Shown: positions 1 through 6,034, numbered from the stretch's first letter. The stretch: DNA of 9,119 nt from Chloroflexota bacterium (GCA_003157175.1 PMIQ01000223.1:7778-16896), one strand, 5' to 3'. Notes: generated from the sequence alone by a model not told the origin. Numbers and translations are program-made.

Positions 1-239
1 GGCCCCAGGACGACCGCGATCAGCGTTCCGCCGACGCCGTGCGCCGTCGTCCCTCCTGGAACCGGGACGTTGAACATCATGATCGTGAAGCTAAGGGCCG
101 AGAAGATCGCCAGGAGCGGCACGGTCCTGTTGTTCAGGACCTTCTTGACCCGCTGCGTCGCCAGACCCCAGACAGGCACCGTCGGGATCGCCAGGGCCAG
201 TGAGACGGCCGGCGCGAGGTAGCCATCGGGAATGTGCAT
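1..239 (-). CDS. cbiM: CbiM/NikM-type energy-coupling factor transporter substrate-binding membrane component (N-terminal part, runs off left edge)
   Basis: This is the substrate-specific membrane subunit of a group I ECF transporter for cobalt or nickel, acting in the cytoplasmic membrane with CbiQ- and CbiO-type partners that would lie beyond the left edge. About 79 residues are visible. The protein opens with MHIPDGYL, the hallmark N-terminus of the family, in which the Met1 amine and His2 bind the metal. The second family motif, FNVPVPGGTTAHGVGG, is at residues 56-71, and its His67 corresponds to the ligand His67 described in Thermoanaerobacter NikM2. The start is firm: an ATG at 237-239 follows GAGGAGG (246-252) with a 6-nt spacer. 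The gene is divergent from a Fur-family regulator, with an inverted repeat between them, so metal-dependent repression is likely. Sequence alone does not separate Co from Ni specificity. Confidence 0.93.
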   Translation of the reverse strand, partial: MHIPDGYLAPAVSLALAIPTVPVWGLATQRVKKVLNNRTVPLLAIFSALSFTIMMFNVPVPGGTTAHGVGGTLIAVVLG

Positions 240-279
240 GCCGATCCTCCTCGCTCAGTCTCATCTGGCGCTACAGATC

Positions 280-303
280 GCTATTGCAAAGGGTTGCGAT
301 AGC
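280..303. promoter_or_regulatory. Inverted repeat in the cbiM/fur divergent region, probable Fur-family operator
   Basis: The arms GCTATTGCAA and TTGCGATAGC flank the spacer AGGG. They form a 10-4-10 inverted repeat with one mismatched pair, an AT-richer island in GC-rich surroundings. The site lies 41 nt upstream of the cbiM start and about 60 nt upstream of the fur GTG start, so it could control both directions. The core TTGCAA-N4-TTGCGA resembles, from memory, the Streptomyces Nur (nickel) box, TTGCAA-N5-TTGCAA type. Binding by the adjacent regulator is inferred. Confidence 0.6.
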
Positions 304-349
304 AGGCAGTCTACCTCGACCCGAGGATGCGCCACAATCGACGGCACAG

Positions 350-355
350 AAAGGA
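350..355 (+). promoter_or_regulatory. Ribosome binding site that selects the GTG start of the Fur-family gene
   Basis: AAAGGA ends 7 nt before the GTG at 363. The alternative in-frame ATG at 327 has only GAGG directly abutting it, too close to work as a Shine-Dalgarno site, and would add a basic 12-residue leader not expected in the family. Confidence 0.6.
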
Positions 356-362
356 CCACAGC

Positions 363-824
363 GTGCCACCGAAGCAGCCCGCAACCGCCGCCGAATCAGG
401 CGCCAGCCCCTGGGATGAGGCCGCCGAGCGGATCAGGGCCAGCGGATTCCGCTGGACGCCGCAACGCCGGACCCTGGTGGAGGTCCTTCGGGCACGCGAG
501 GGGCACGTCACCGCCACCGAGCTGATCGCTTGCTGCCGGGAGCGCGATCAGACCACGACCCCCTCAACGGTGTATCGGACGCTCGACCTGCTCGAGGACC
601 TGGGGCTGGTCAAACACGGGCACGGACACGACGGCCACGAGGAGTACCACATCCTGCCTCAGCAGGTCCACGGTCACCTGTACTGCGTGGGTTGCGGCGC
701 TACGTGGGAGATCCGGCCCGAAACCGGAGCCGTCATCGTCGAGGCGCTGGCGTCACAGCTCGGCTTCACCGTCGATCTCTCGCACGTGACCATCTCGGGA
801 CGCTGTGCCGGCTGCCACGACTGA
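363..824 (+). CDS. Fur-family metal-responsive transcriptional repressor, likely of Co/Ni (or Zn) uptake
   Basis: This is a cytoplasmic dimeric DNA-binding repressor of 153 residues, normal length for the family. An N-terminal winged helix (about residues 18-85) contains TPQRRTLVEVL and the recognition-helix stretch TPSTVYRTLDLL. The C-terminal dimerisation part has both structural-zinc pairs, C108-C111 (CVGC) and C148-C151 (CAGC). Between the domains is a histidine-dense stretch, HGHGHDGHEEYH (residues 85-96), then HGH at 103-105, where Fur-family sensors place regulatory metal ligands. The gene is divergent from cbiM and shares the inverted repeat at 280-303, so a nickel- or cobalt-sensing Nur-like role is the best inference. 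Zur or generic Fur remain possible because family membership does not fix the metal. GTG at 363 is preferred over ATG at 327 because of the Shine-Dalgarno site. Confidence 0.9.
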   Translation: MPPKQPATAAESGASPWDEAAERIRASGFRWTPQRRTLVEVLRAREGHVTATELIACCRERDQTTTPSTVYRTLDLLEDLGLVKHGHGHDGHEEYHILPQQVHGHLYCVGCGATWEIRPETGAVIVEALASQLGFTVDLSHVTISGRCAGCHD

Positions 825-845
825 CCCGCGCGCCCGGCCCACGTC

Positions 846-1709
846 CTAATACGGGACCACCAGGAGCCATTTCCCGTCACGACCCGGATAGCGGCCCTCG
901 GGCCTCTTCCAGGGAAGGTAGTTGTGCGCCATGGCCGTCATGTCGCGGAGAGTGTCCGGCCCCAGCGTCTGGCCCCAGATCCGGCTCAGACGCGGGTAGT
1001 AAACATCCACGATGTAGGCCCCCGTGACGGTGAAGTGCCCAGCGTAGTAGCGCGGGTCGTACGTCGACTGGAACCCGGTCATCACCCATGCGTGGGCACC
1101 CTTCCATGCGAGCAGCCCTACGGGCCGGTTCGTCTTGCGCAATGCCGTGACAGCGTCGTTCATCGCCGCGGTCAGAGAGTTGTCCACCAGCAACTTGTAG
1201 TGGCCGCCACCCAGCTGGGTCAAGGTGATGGCCCAGCCGGCAGGACCGTAGCCACCGTTGAGGCTGTCAGTCTTGGTGGTATTGGCGATGATGGCCTTGC
1301 TTATCTGCACCTGCCGCGTGGCCGTCAGGTCGATCTTCGGGCCGATTATGTTGAGCATGTTCTGGGTGGCGCCGGCCATGCAGGCTTCCTTGCTGACCTG
1401 CGAAACGAAGGTGCCTGGCTTGTAGACGTCCATGCTGAACGGGCCTGGGGTCGAAGAGGGGGCAGGCGTGGCAAAGGACGGCCAGGTGAAGGGCGTGACG
1501 GTCGGGTCGGGCGTCGGCGCGTCAGACGGCGCGACCGTCTCGCTCGGCGACGAGGCGGCTGCGATGATCGATGGTGTCGCCGCTGGGCCGTGCGCGGCGA
1601 CTGTGCCGACTGCCACCCAGGCTGCCGACGCGAGTATCACGCAAAGGGCCGCGTAGGCTCCGACCCCCACCAGAGCCCGCCATGGAGACTTCGACCGGCG
1701 CACCAACAA
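846..1709 (-). CDS. Membrane-anchored C39/papain-like cysteine peptidase-like protein
   Basis: The protein has 287 residues. A short basic N-terminus (RRSKSPWR) precedes one membrane segment at about 11-37. A Pro/Ser/Thr/Ala-rich linker follows (about 40-92), then a globular domain (about 93-287). The topology implies that the domain lies outside the cell. The domain has features of a papain-fold C39-like peptidase: a Cys at the head of a helix (KEACMAGATQNML, C110), a His in a strand (KGAHAWVMTGF, H206) and an Asp beyond it (YIVDVYYPR, D235). These fit a Cys-His-Asp triad, but proteolytic activity and substrate are unproven; a non-catalytic peptide-binding role is possible. No ABC exporter domain is fused, unlike bacteriocin-processing C39 proteins. 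The chosen start is TTG at 1709, 9 nt after GGAGG. An in-frame ATG at 1904 would add 65 residues of basic low-complexity sequence. The gene is convergent with fur, 21 nt apart. Confidence 0.75.
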   Translation of the reverse strand: MLVRRSKSPWRALVGVGAYAALCVILASAAWVAVGTVAAHGPAATPSIIAAASSPSETVAPSDAPTPDPTVTPFTWPSFATPAPSSTPGPFSMDVYKPGTFVSQVSKEACMAGATQNMLNIIGPKIDLTATRQVQISKAIIANTTKTDSLNGGYGPAGWAITLTQLGGGHYKLLVDNSLTAAMNDAVTALRKTNRPVGLLAWKGAHAWVMTGFQSTYDPRYYAGHFTVTGAYIVDVYYPRLSRIWGQTLGPDTLRDMTAMAHNYLPWKRPEGRYPGRDGKWLLVVPY

Positions 1710-1718
1710 ACCGCATTT

Positions 1719-1723
1719 CCTCC
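1719..1723 (-). promoter_or_regulatory. Ribosome binding site supporting a TTG start of the C39-like gene
   Basis: On the minus strand GGAGG stands 9 nt before TTG at 1709 and 12 nt before a second TTG at 1706. It favours a start just before the basic patch and membrane segment over the distant ATG at 1904. Confidence 0.5.
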
Positions 1724-1936
1724 GCGTCGTCCTGCTAACCGCGTCCGCGGCGCCGCCCGAAGACGCGGCGGCCCAGGACTGCGTGACGGACAGCCTTGCG
1801 CGAACCGCCAGACTTAGGATACGCCGACCCGGCCGAAACCGACGAGATAGGGCCCCGGGCCGCGGCCGCGATCCATCCACCGAACCATGTGCAGCGTCCG
1901 GCATCTCCCCTCAGGCAATCCCGCGAACTGCGGCCA

Positions 1937-2379
1937 TCAGGTGAAGAGCACCGTCCCAAAGACGTGGCGCCGCCCCAGGGCGGTGATCGGATCGTCGAAA
2001 TGCAGGTCGCCGGAACGCTCGCGCTCATCGGTGCAGAGAACGACCGTCGGATCACCATCGCGGTGTTCCAGGCCAGTCGCGATGCGTCGGTCACGCCGCC
2101 GCCTCGCTCCTTGGGTACGAGGGCGTCCCAGCAGACCGCGCACGCCTTGATTGTCCCAGCCCATGCCTGCAGGCGGAATGTGGCGTACAGCGAGTCGATG
2201 ATCAGCGGATTTGACGGGTCCGCCAGCGTCGCCCCCACGTCGATCACGGCCATCTGGCCGCTCGCCGCCAGCCCGACGCCTCATGGCCGGAATTCGCCAG
2301 TCTTCTCGAGCATTCGCTCCGCGAGTCCGAGCATGTGTGTCAGCAGTTCGTTGAAGTCCGTGCGAATGCTCGGCTCCAT
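1937..2379 (-). pseudogene. Broken conserved hypothetical gene (in-frame TGA plus single-base frameshift)
   Basis: Starting at ATG 2379, after GGGAGAG with a 4-5 nt spacer, the frame reads MEPSIRTDFNELLTHMLGLA and continues to GEFRP. It then hits TGA at codon 33 (2281-2283). The same frame resumes as GVGLAASGQMAVIDVGATL through KACAVCWDALVPKERGGGVTDA, then loses sense near 2083-2085. Dropping to the neighbouring frame restores coherent protein (IATGLEHRDGDPTVV ... GRRHVFGTVLFT) to a TGA at 1937-1939. One base is missing from an Ala codon in VTDA-IATGLEHRDG. The repaired product would be about 147 residues. It resembles a small conserved hypothetical family with the N-terminal motif GEFxPF, in which Phe usually occupies the TGA position; I cannot name its function. 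TGA is a normal stop in many neighbouring genes, so recoding is unlikely. Recent decay or assembly error are the alternatives. Confidence 0.72.
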
Positions 2380-2480
2380 GCGTCTCTCCCTGCGCCTGCG
2401 CCGACGGTCGGCCGGCCAGGAACTGCCTCCAGGAAGGGAGTCGGAAGAAGACTGCGACCCTCAAGCCAACGCGCGGGCCC

Positions 2481-3143
2481 TCAAGCCGCCCGGGTCTCCC
2501 CCACCCCGCGGCGTAACACGAGGACGGCTCCCCACGCCGCTGATGCCATACCCGCGACGAAGAGCGGCCAGGGGAACCAGCCTGGCAGACCGCCGGCCAT
2601 GATGCGTGGCGCGTCGGCGGTGAAGCTCAGGACCACGAGCAGACCGCCGGCCAGCCCCAGCCCGACTTCGCGCCAACCCGCCCGAAGCGCTATTCCGCCC
2701 TCCGCTCGGCGCGCCGCCTCCAATCCAAAGCCGATCAGCGCACCGCTCACAGCCACCGGCGCCCAGATCGGTCCTATCCACGGCACCGGAATGAGAAACA
2801 GCACGTCCCAGGTGCCCGGCGAATGGGGCCATCCCACGAAGATCCACAGCCACACGTAGTAGAAGACATCCCAGACGCCGAAGGCGACGGCGGCCCAGGC
2901 CAGCCGCTCCAGCCAGCTCCGCCCCGTGATCCAGCCGATCCCCGCGAGCATCACGAGCGTGGCGAACTCACGCCCCACCTCGATCGCGGCAAGGTCGCCG
3001 ACCATCTCGGGGCCACGCAGCGGAAACAGCTGGTCCGGCGTGATGGCAAGGGCCCGTTGAAGATAGACGACGACCGCCGATTCCAGGTAAGCCATCGCGA
3101 CCGCGAACACGATTACGGTCAGGGCGCGATTGCGGAACATCAT
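2481..3143 (-). CDS. Multi-pass integral membrane protein of unknown function
   Basis: The protein has 220 residues with about six predicted membrane segments, near 8-28, 58-76, 80-104, 115-140, 159-177 and 189-211. Notable polar and aromatic residues inside or beside the membrane are AYLESAVVVYLQ (E21), GREFATLVML (R58, E59), FGVWDVFYYVW (D92) and WDVLFLIPVPWIGPIWAPV (112-130). They look conserved and resemble an uncharacterised bacterial membrane family I recall without a name. No enzyme or transporter signature is recognised. The ATG at 3143 is followed immediately by a second ATG. GGGAG ends 6 nt before the first one, so either could be used. The gene begins 37 nt after the 3' end of the tRNA-Arg gene on the same strand, with no clear terminator between, so read-through from the tRNA promoter is possible. 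Confidence 0.8.
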   Translation of the reverse strand: MMFRNRALTVIVFAVAMAYLESAVVVYLQRALAITPDQLFPLRGPEMVGDLAAIEVGREFATLVMLAGIGWITGRSWLERLAWAAVAFGVWDVFYYVWLWIFVGWPHSPGTWDVLFLIPVPWIGPIWAPVAVSGALIGFGLEAARRAEGGIALRAGWREVGLGLAGGLLVVLSFTADAPRIMAGGLPGWFPWPLFVAGMASAAWGAVLVLRRGVGETRAA

Positions 3144-3180
3144 CGACTGCTCCCGCTGTCCCTCCCGCGTCCGACGGGTT

Positions 3181-3256
3181 TGGCGCCCCCGGCCGGACTC
3201 GAACCGACGACGCCCGCCTTAGGACGGCGGCGCTCTGTCCACTGAGCTACGGGGGC
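3181..3256 (-). tRNA. tRNA-Arg, anticodon CCU
   Basis: The gene is 76 nt including an encoded CCA end. The acceptor stem GCCCCCG pairs with CGGGGGC, followed by discriminator G and CCA (3181-3183). The D-arm is GCTC-AGTGGACA-GAGC. The anticodon stem CCGCC/GGCGG encloses the loop GTCCTAA, giving anticodon CCT (3221-3223) and reading AGG arginine codons. The T-arm is GTCGG-TTCGAGT-CCGGC. The only slightly unusual base is G at position 32, where a pyrimidine is usual. Confidence 0.97.
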
Positions 3257-3264
3257 CCTCGGCG

Positions 3265-3270
3265 ATGTTA
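3265..3270 (-). promoter_or_regulatory. Possible -10 element for the tRNA-Arg gene
   Basis: TAACAT on the minus strand lies 8 nt upstream of the mature tRNA 5' end, in an otherwise GC-rich gap. No convincing -35 hexamer is seen at the expected distance. Confidence 0.3.
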
Positions 3271-3273
3271 CCG

Positions 3274-3295
3274 CGTCCGAGGCCAAACGCGGACG
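3274..3295 (-). terminator. Weak hairpin between the MBL gene and tRNA-Arg
   Basis: CGTCCG and CGGACG form a 6-bp GC-rich stem around a 10-nt loop, about 30 nt past the stop of the MBL gene. There is no T-run after it, and it overlaps the tRNA upstream region, so a terminator role for the nrdR operon is only tentative. Confidence 0.2.
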
Positions 3296-3326
3296 AGTCC
3301 CGGCGTGCCTCGGGCGGTGGGACGCC

Positions 3327-4190
3327 TCAGACGCTGGCCTCGAAGCGGTAGCGATCGCGATCGCGTATCAGCCGGCCGACCGGATGGACCGGCTCGTGCG
3401 AAAGCACGATCGTCCAGCCCTCGGCGGCGGCGCGAGCGAAAAGTGACGCCTTGGCCAGGACCGAGTCGAGCGGAAAATCGTCGAAGGCGGTGATCCAGCG
3501 CGGGTTCGCGCTCCACGGCCGCATGCAAAGGTCGCCGAGGAAGGCGATCGTCTCGTCCCGGCCGCGGATCAGCACGCCCTGATGACCGGCTGAGTGGCCG
3601 CCGGTCGGTATGACGCTGACGCCGGGCAGGATCTCGGCTTCGCCCTCCACGATGCCACCGAGACCCAGATCGCGCACCAGACGCAGCTCCGGCTGGTCGT
3701 ACGCGGCCACGAGCCGCGGGTTGTCGCCCATGGCGATCTCCCACTCCGCCAGCTGCGCCACGAAGCTGGCCCGGGGAAAGGCCAGCCCACCGTCCGCCAG
3801 CAGCACGCCGCCCGCATGATCGAAGTGGAGGTGGCTGACGGCCACGGCGTCGACGGAAGCGGGGTCGAAACCCGCCTTCTGCAGCGCCGGGACGATCCAC
3901 GGTCCTTCGTAGGCCCGCATCGCCCTGACCTTGTCGCTGATCCGATCCCCGATGCCTGTTTCGACGAGCACTCGACCGGCGGGCGTCTCCACAAGGAGGC
4001 AGTTGAGCGCCTGGAGGAGGCGGTGCTGCTCGTCGATCTCCTGGGTCACCAGGTCGTTCCACATCATGCGCGGCACGACGCCCAGTAGAGCGCCCGCGTC
4101 GGAGCGGAATGTGCCGGCCTGGATGAGCGCGACTCGCGTTCCTCCGCCGAGATCGGCCGACCAGTCGACAGCATCGTTGAGCGTCGTCAT
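3327..4190 (-). CDS. MBL-fold metallo-hydrolase
   Basis: This 287-residue metallo-beta-lactamase-fold hydrolase is predicted to be cytoplasmic, since no signal peptide is visible. The di-metal site is complete: [10 protein letters not shown] gives H120, H122, D124 and H125; GGHSAGHQG gives H199; FLGDL gives D220; LSHEP gives H265. The arrangement matches the broad lactonase/YtnP-like branch rather than glyoxalase II, RNase Z or true beta-lactamases. The substrate cannot be read from the sequence. Its ATG (4188-4190) overlaps the TGA of dcd (4187-4189) as ATGA, and a strong GGAGGAGG lies just upstream inside the dcd 3' end, so it is translated with the nucleotide-metabolism genes nrdR and dcd. 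This raises the possibility of a nucleotide-related or damage-clearing substrate, but operon position is the only support for that. Confidence 0.9.
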   Translation of the reverse strand: MTTLNDAVDWSADLGGGTRVALIQAGTFRSDAGALLGVVPRMMWNDLVTQEIDEQHRLLQALNCLLVETPAGRVLVETGIGDRISDKVRAMRAYEGPWIVPALQKAGFDPASVDAVAVSHLHFDHAGGVLLADGGLAFPRASFVAQLAEWEIAMGDNPRLVAAYDQPELRLVRDLGLGGIVEGEAEILPGVSVIPTGGHSAGHQGVLIRGRDETIAFLGDLCMRPWSANPRWITAFDDFPLDSVLAKASLFARAAAEGWTIVLSHEPVHPVGRLIRDRDRYRFEASV

Positions 4191-4792
4191 TTCCTCCTCC
4201 TGGGCGCCGAGGTGGTGCGGCGACCGCGTTCGAAATCCTCGAAGAATGCCGAGGCGGTGGGCTCGGCCTGGCCCTGATACTTCGATCCCAGACCTGCCGA
4301 GCCGTAGGGTCGTTCGACCGGGCTGGACATCACCAGGAAGCTGATCTGCCCGATCTTCATGCCGAAGTAGAGCGCAATCGGCAGCTTGGCGACGTTCGAC
4401 AGCTCAAGGGTGAGCTTGCCCTTCCAGCCGGGATCGACATACCCGGCGGTCGAATGGATGAGCAGACCCAGCCGTCCGAGCGACGACTTGCCCTCGAGGC
4501 GAGCCACGAGATCGTCCGGCAACTCGACCCACTCGAGCGTCTGGCCGAGCACGAACTCGCCGGGATGCAGCACGAATGCCTCGTCGTCGCCAACGGCCAA
4601 GAGCTCGGTCAGATCGGGTTGCGCCGCGCGCACGTCTATATATGGATAGCGGTTGTTGCGAAAGACCCGGAAGCTGCGGTCCAGGTGCAGGTCGACCGAG
4701 GACGGCTGCAGATCCGCCCGATCGTACGGCTCGATCTTGATACGGCCGGCCCCGATCGCGGCGGCGATGTCACGGTCGGAAAGCACGCTCAC
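4187..4792 (-). CDS. dcd: dCTP deaminase, probably bifunctional dCTP deaminase/dUTPase
   Basis: Dcd converts dCTP to dUTP. In bifunctional forms it goes straight to dUMP, the precursor for thymidylate, in the cytoplasm. The protein is 201 residues, close to the usual 190. Family blocks are [10 protein letters not shown] (29-38), [11 protein letters not shown] (73-83), [24 protein letters not shown] (100-123) and KLTLELSN (126-133), with catalytic Glu130 (E. coli Glu138), S103, R107 and H113. GSKYQGQ (169-175) forms the nucleotide-binding end. Many stretches match my memory of the Mycobacterium tuberculosis enzyme, which is bifunctional; hence that suggestion. The C-terminus has an extra basic tail ([11 protein letters not shown]). 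Its GTG start (4790-4792) overlaps the nrdR TGA as GTGA, with no strong Shine-Dalgarno site, indicating translational coupling. A second GTG at 4786 is possible. Confidence 0.96.
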   Translation of the reverse strand: MSVLSDRDIAAAIGAGRIKIEPYDRADLQPSSVDLHLDRSFRVFRNNRYPYIDVRAAQPDLTELLAVGDDEAFVLHPGEFVLGQTLEWVELPDDLVARLEGKSSLGRLGLLIHSTAGYVDPGWKGKLTLELSNVAKLPIALYFGMKIGQISFLVMSSPVERPYGSAGLGSKYQGQAEPTASAFFEDFERGRRTTSAPRRRK

Positions 4793-5262
4793 TTGACCGT
4801 CGCCCCGCTTTCGCGCTGGGCGTAGAGGTTGTCGACCTCGCGCTTCAGAGCTTCGAGGTCCTCGAAGCTCTGATACACGCTGGCGAAGCGGATGTAGGCG
4901 ATCTGGTCGATGGCTCGCAGCTTCTCCATGGCCAGCCGGCCGACATCCGAGGATTCGACCTCGGAGGAGCCCGACGCTCGCAACTCGGCCTCGATCTGGT
5001 CAGCGGCGCGGTCCGCGGCGTCTTCCGCGACGGGCCGGCGCGTCAACGCCTTGCGCAGCCCCGAGGCCAGCTTCTCGCGGTCGAACTCCTGACGCAGGCC
5101 GTCGCGCTTCACGATGACCAGCCGGGGCGCTTCGATCCGCTCGTTCGTGGTGAATCGCGCCGCGCAGGCCGAGCACTCACGGCGACGCCGGATGCTTACC
5201 TCATCCAGATCGCGCGAGTCGATGACCCGGGTTTCGCGTTCGCCGCATCGCGGACAGCGCAT
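4789..5262 (-). CDS. nrdR: Transcriptional repressor NrdR of ribonucleotide reductase genes
   Basis: NrdR is a nucleotide-sensing repressor that binds NrdR boxes upstream of ribonucleotide reductase genes when dATP is high. The 157 residues are the expected length. The N-terminal zinc ribbon MRCPRCG ... RRRRECSAC supplies C3, C6, C30 and C33. The ATP-cone follows at about 49-139, with [17 protein letters not shown] and the closing [16 protein letters not shown] at 5262 is chosen because it yields the canonical MRCP start and has GGAGGAGA 8 nt upstream; the in-frame upstream codon at 5283 would put the Shine-Dalgarno site inside the coding region. The gene is first in a three-gene run with dcd and the MBL hydrolase, overlapping dcd by 4 nt. 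No nrdA, nrdB or nrdJ gene is in the window and I see no NrdR-box pair upstream, so the reductase target lies elsewhere. Confidence 0.96.
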   Translation of the reverse strand: MRCPRCGERETRVIDSRDLDEVSIRRRRECSACAARFTTNERIEAPRLVIVKRDGLRQEFDREKLASGLRKALTRRPVAEDAADRAADQIEAELRASGSSEVESSDVGRLAMEKLRAIDQIAYIRFASVYQSFEDLEALKREVDNLYAQRESGATVK

Positions 5263-5270
5263 AGGATCGG

Positions 5271-5278
5271 TCTCCTCC
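5271..5278 (-). promoter_or_regulatory. Ribosome binding site fixing the nrdR start
   Basis: GGAGGAGA on the minus strand is 8 nt before ATG at 5262. It settles the start at MRCPRCG instead of the codon at 5283, whose product would carry a seven-residue leader encoded by the Shine-Dalgarno site itself. Confidence 0.7.
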
Positions 5279-5445
5279 ACCACGATGCCCGTGGCCTGGC
5301 GTGGAGGATATCACCGCGGATCGGCAGCCCGGACCCAATGATCGAGCGCCGCGGATCGCGGGCCGAAGAGCGCCGACCAGAGTGGCAAAGGTCGCTGAGC
5401 CGGGCCCGGTCCCGCCCAAACCCGGACGTCGTCCCTCCATGCTCT

Positions 5446-5464
5446 TGAGCGGCTCAGTCGCTCA
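5446..5464 (-). terminator. Small hairpin overlapping the stop codon of the anchored hypothetical gene
   Basis: TGAGCG and CGCTCA form a 6-bp stem around a 7-nt loop. The stop codon TGA (5462-5464) is part of the stem. No T-run follows, so this is at best a weak or Rho-assisted terminator before nrdR. Confidence 0.2.
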
Positions 5465-6001
5465 GGCGCCCCGCCTCGAAGGGCCCGCCTGAGAAACCAT
5501 CACGATCGTCTCGCGCCGCTGTCGAATCGCTTCGCGGGCATGAACCAGGTTGAGGTAGCCGCGCTTCACGGACGTCTCCCCTTCGCCCCAACCGACCCCG
5601 CTGATATCGGCCAGCAGCTCGCCGCCATGTGTGACCAGCTCGATCGCCCGCTGGGCGCGTTCCATGTCGGCCGCCAGGGCCGCCGCAGTGGTCGCCCACG
5701 GTCCGCTCCGACTGAGTGCCATTGCGTCCGCAATGTAGCGGCTCAAAGAGTCGCGGGCCGCAACCATTCCGGGTTCGGCGTCCTGGGGTTCGACCCTGCG
5801 GCGCCGCATCTCGTCCACGACGACAAGCAGCTCGCCCAGAAGGGTCTCGGAACGGCGAGCTATCTCGGCCGCGGCGACGCCGGATGCCGTTTCGCGCCGC
5901 GCCCGGCCACCCGCCACCACCACGCGCCATAGCAACCACAGGATGGCGGCACCCATGACGAAGAAGATCACGAGGGGTACAACGACTCTGGCTTCGGGCA
6001 C
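5462..6001 (-). CDS. Single-pass membrane-anchored helical protein of unknown function
   Basis: I do not recognise this 179-residue protein. It starts with a hydrophobic segment at about 7-29 (VVVPLVIFFVMGAAILWLLW) followed by basic residues (GGRARRET), which by the positive-inside rule puts the remainder in the cytoplasm. The remainder is rich in Ala, Glu and Arg and looks mostly helical (about 38-170), with heptad-like stretches such as IARRSETLLGELLVVVDEMRRRR and MERAQRAIELV, suggesting a coiled coil or helical bundle. A glycine-rich break lies at DISGVGWGEGE (132-142). The start is GTG (5999-6001) with GGAAGGA 7 nt upstream. It stands alone: 157 nt separate it from moaC and 199 nt from nrdR. 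The good ribosome binding site, sensible topology and absence of stops support a real gene; no function is proposed. Confidence 0.75.
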   Translation of the reverse strand: MPEARVVVPLVIFFVMGAAILWLLWRVVVAGGRARRETASGVAAAEIARRSETLLGELLVVVDEMRRRRVEPQDAEPGMVAARDSLSRYIADAMALSRSGPWATTAAALAADMERAQRAIELVTHGGELLADISGVGWGEGETSVKRGYLNLVHAREAIRQRRETIVMVSQAGPSRRGA

Positions 6002-6034
6002 GGCGTTGTCCTTCCCTTGGAAAGCGCGCCGCTA

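Noticed and set aside
240..326. Cobalamin or NiCo riboswitch ahead of cbiM
   Set aside because: The leader is far too short and lacks the conserved boxes. The only structured element is the operator-like inverted repeat.
924..1817. Long plus-strand open frame (297 codons) opposite the C39-like gene
   Set aside because: It is antisense to a gene with a coherent membrane anchor and catalytic-type motifs. Its product is Arg/Gly-rich with no domain, as expected for a shadow frame in GC-rich DNA.
1710..1904. N-terminal extension of the C39-like protein to the ATG at 1904
   Set aside because: The 65 added residues are low-complexity and basic. The Shine-Dalgarno site at 1719-1723 sits inside this stretch at the right distance from TTG 1709.
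2281..2283. TGA read as an amino acid (selenocysteine or reassigned codon)
   Set aside because: TGA ends most genes here, including those with exact overlaps. A second lesion (frameshift) lies downstream, and the position usually holds Phe in relatives as I recall them, so nonsense mutation or error is simpler.
2400..2412. Perfect short palindrome GCCGACGGTCGGC upstream of the broken gene
   Set aside because: With a one-base centre it cannot form a sensible hairpin, and such GC palindromes are expected by chance at this base composition.
1796..2602. Plus-strand open frame of 268 codons over the broken gene
   Set aside because: It is Pro/Ser/Arg-rich with no recognisable fold or ribosome binding site, and the opposite strand carries the protein-like pieces of the damaged gene and the end of the membrane protein.
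4632..4648. TATATATGGATA-like stretch resembling half an NrdR box
   Set aside because: It lies inside the dcd coding region, has no second box at the usual spacing and is not upstream of a reductase gene.
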